DNA of 64,000 nt from Opeltia flavorubescens (Eukaryota > Ascomycota > Lecanoromycetes > Teloschistales > Teloschistaceae): the NCBI GenBank assembly GCA_000442125.1, contig KE546981.1, positions 620,001-684,000 on the forward strand, written 5' to 3'. This document shows, one piece after another, positions 63,292 through 64,000 of the stretch. Within the stretch, counting starts at the first letter, position 1, and every line of letters starts with the position of its first letter. The notes under the pieces were generated by a model that did no database searches, was not told where the DNA came from, and saw only the letters and a list, made by a program, of their open reading frames with translations. The position numbers and the translations under genes were made by a program.

Positions 63292-64000
63292 CTAATTAGT
63301 AATGATTATTAAATAAATAGAGTATCTTAATAATAAAGTAAAAGTAAACCTATAAAATAAATTTATAAAATTATTTAAATTTAATACCGCTATCTATATT
63401 ATAATTAGATTTTATATTATAAAGTTTAAAGACTATAATCTAAAGTTTATAATCGCCCGAAACTATAAAAAAAAATATAATCTTTTAAATAATAGAAGAT
63501 AAAACTATTAACGGATATTATATATAGCGATACCTCGTTAATAAATTTACTATTTATCCTTTTTATTTTTCTTATCGCTATTTTTATTACTATCCTTTTT
63601 TTTATTACTATTGTTTACTTTTATAACTCTTCTATTACTTTTTATATTATTATATAAAACTTTATATTAACGAATTAAATCTAGTAAATTGCTAATTTAT
63701 TTCTATATAAAGTTATTATTTAACTTTGGATATTCCTTTATATTTTTTTTTACTTTTTTAACTTTTTATAACTCGCGAATTAAATCTTTAATAGAAATTA
63801 TAAAATTATTAAAATTAATTATATAATTAAATAAATTAAGAATATTAATATAATTAAATTAATATATAATTTATTATATAAGATTCTTTTATTAATCTAA
63901 TATAAACTTAACTCTAAATATAAAGTTTATAAAGATATTTAAATAATAATTAACCGCTAAAAAAAAATTATATATTATAGATAAAATATAAATTTAAAAA
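63292..64000 (-). mobile_element. Second copy Y2 of element Y, cut by the window end
   Basis: About 700 bp similar, block by block and in the same orientation, to 41900-42610. It includes TAATACCGCTAT, ATTATAATTAGATTTTATAT, AACTATTAACGGATATTAT and CTCGCGAATTAA. It is more AT-rich than Y1, so more RIP has acted. The charged C-terminal trace is visible on the reverse strand near 63.55-63.65 kb. Confidence 0.65.

Noticed and set aside
1-64000. Mitochondrial or plastid DNA because of the AT content
   Set aside because: The bias is specific to CpA/TpG with CpG kept, and the window holds nested gypsy and copia elements with target duplications. That is nuclear RIP.
1-64000. Telomere, rRNA spacer or CRISPR array
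   Set aside because: No TTAGGG arrays, no rRNA-like sequence, and no regular repeat-spacer structure. The repeats seen are minisatellites or transposon parts.

Overview
This window looks like a gene-free, AT-rich block from the nuclear genome of a filamentous ascomycete (Pezizomycotina). By sampling lines, G+C is roughly one fifth. CpA and TpG are almost absent while TpA is in large excess on both strands, which is the footprint of repeat-induced point mutation (RIP, C to T in CpA). I found no intact host gene, rRNA, functional tRNA or CRISPR array. What remains is a graveyard of nested, mutated transposable elements. The few long open frames are accidents inside a GC-rich minisatellite or antisense to dead retroelements.

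Layout. 1-6455: unclassified relics, with a 60-bp minisatellite and a pyrimidine-rich tract. 6461-14032: Ty3/gypsy chromovirus fossil E1 (+), inserted in a copia-like fossil C1 (-) that is visible at 14038-16347. 16765-18144: unclassified relic. 18150-32112: copia fossil E3 (+) with 107-bp LTRs, split by E2 (22074-29670, -), a second copy of the E1 family flanked by a perfect 5-bp duplication. 32996-40961: very AT-rich, mostly unreadable. 40962-41476: a short island little touched by RIP, with terminal inverted repeats and a tRNA-like internal promoter. About 41900-56459: a large reverse-strand element Y1, interrupted by gypsy fossil E4 (48506-56187, -). 56868-59700: relics. 59764-62521: an unusual array of a recurring motif, plus a 28-bp x 4 tandem repeat. 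63292-64000: the start of a second copy of Y.

The most informative system is a family of seven short (380-417 bp) non-autonomous elements at 6659, 16348, 22935, 32199, 32607, 37301 and 56460. All share the 5' end T(TA)5TTGG or TTAG, a 3' stem-loop, the 3' end CTAG, and a following T. Two copies sit inside gypsy copies whose paralogous sequence gives the empty site. Both comparisons show insertion between A and T with no target duplication, which identifies them as Helitrons. They are among the youngest insertions, because they interrupt E1 and E2, and E2 itself interrupts E3. Two subfamilies share ends but differ in the middle, and two copies stand head to tail.

Order of events inferred from nesting: C1, Y1 and the other relics are oldest; then E3, E1 and E4; E2 landed in E3; Helitrons 1 and 3 came after E1 and E2. 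RIP acted on all of them, but the shortest elements (Helitrons and the 40.96-41.48 kb island) kept the most CpA and TpG, which fits the known length requirement of RIP.
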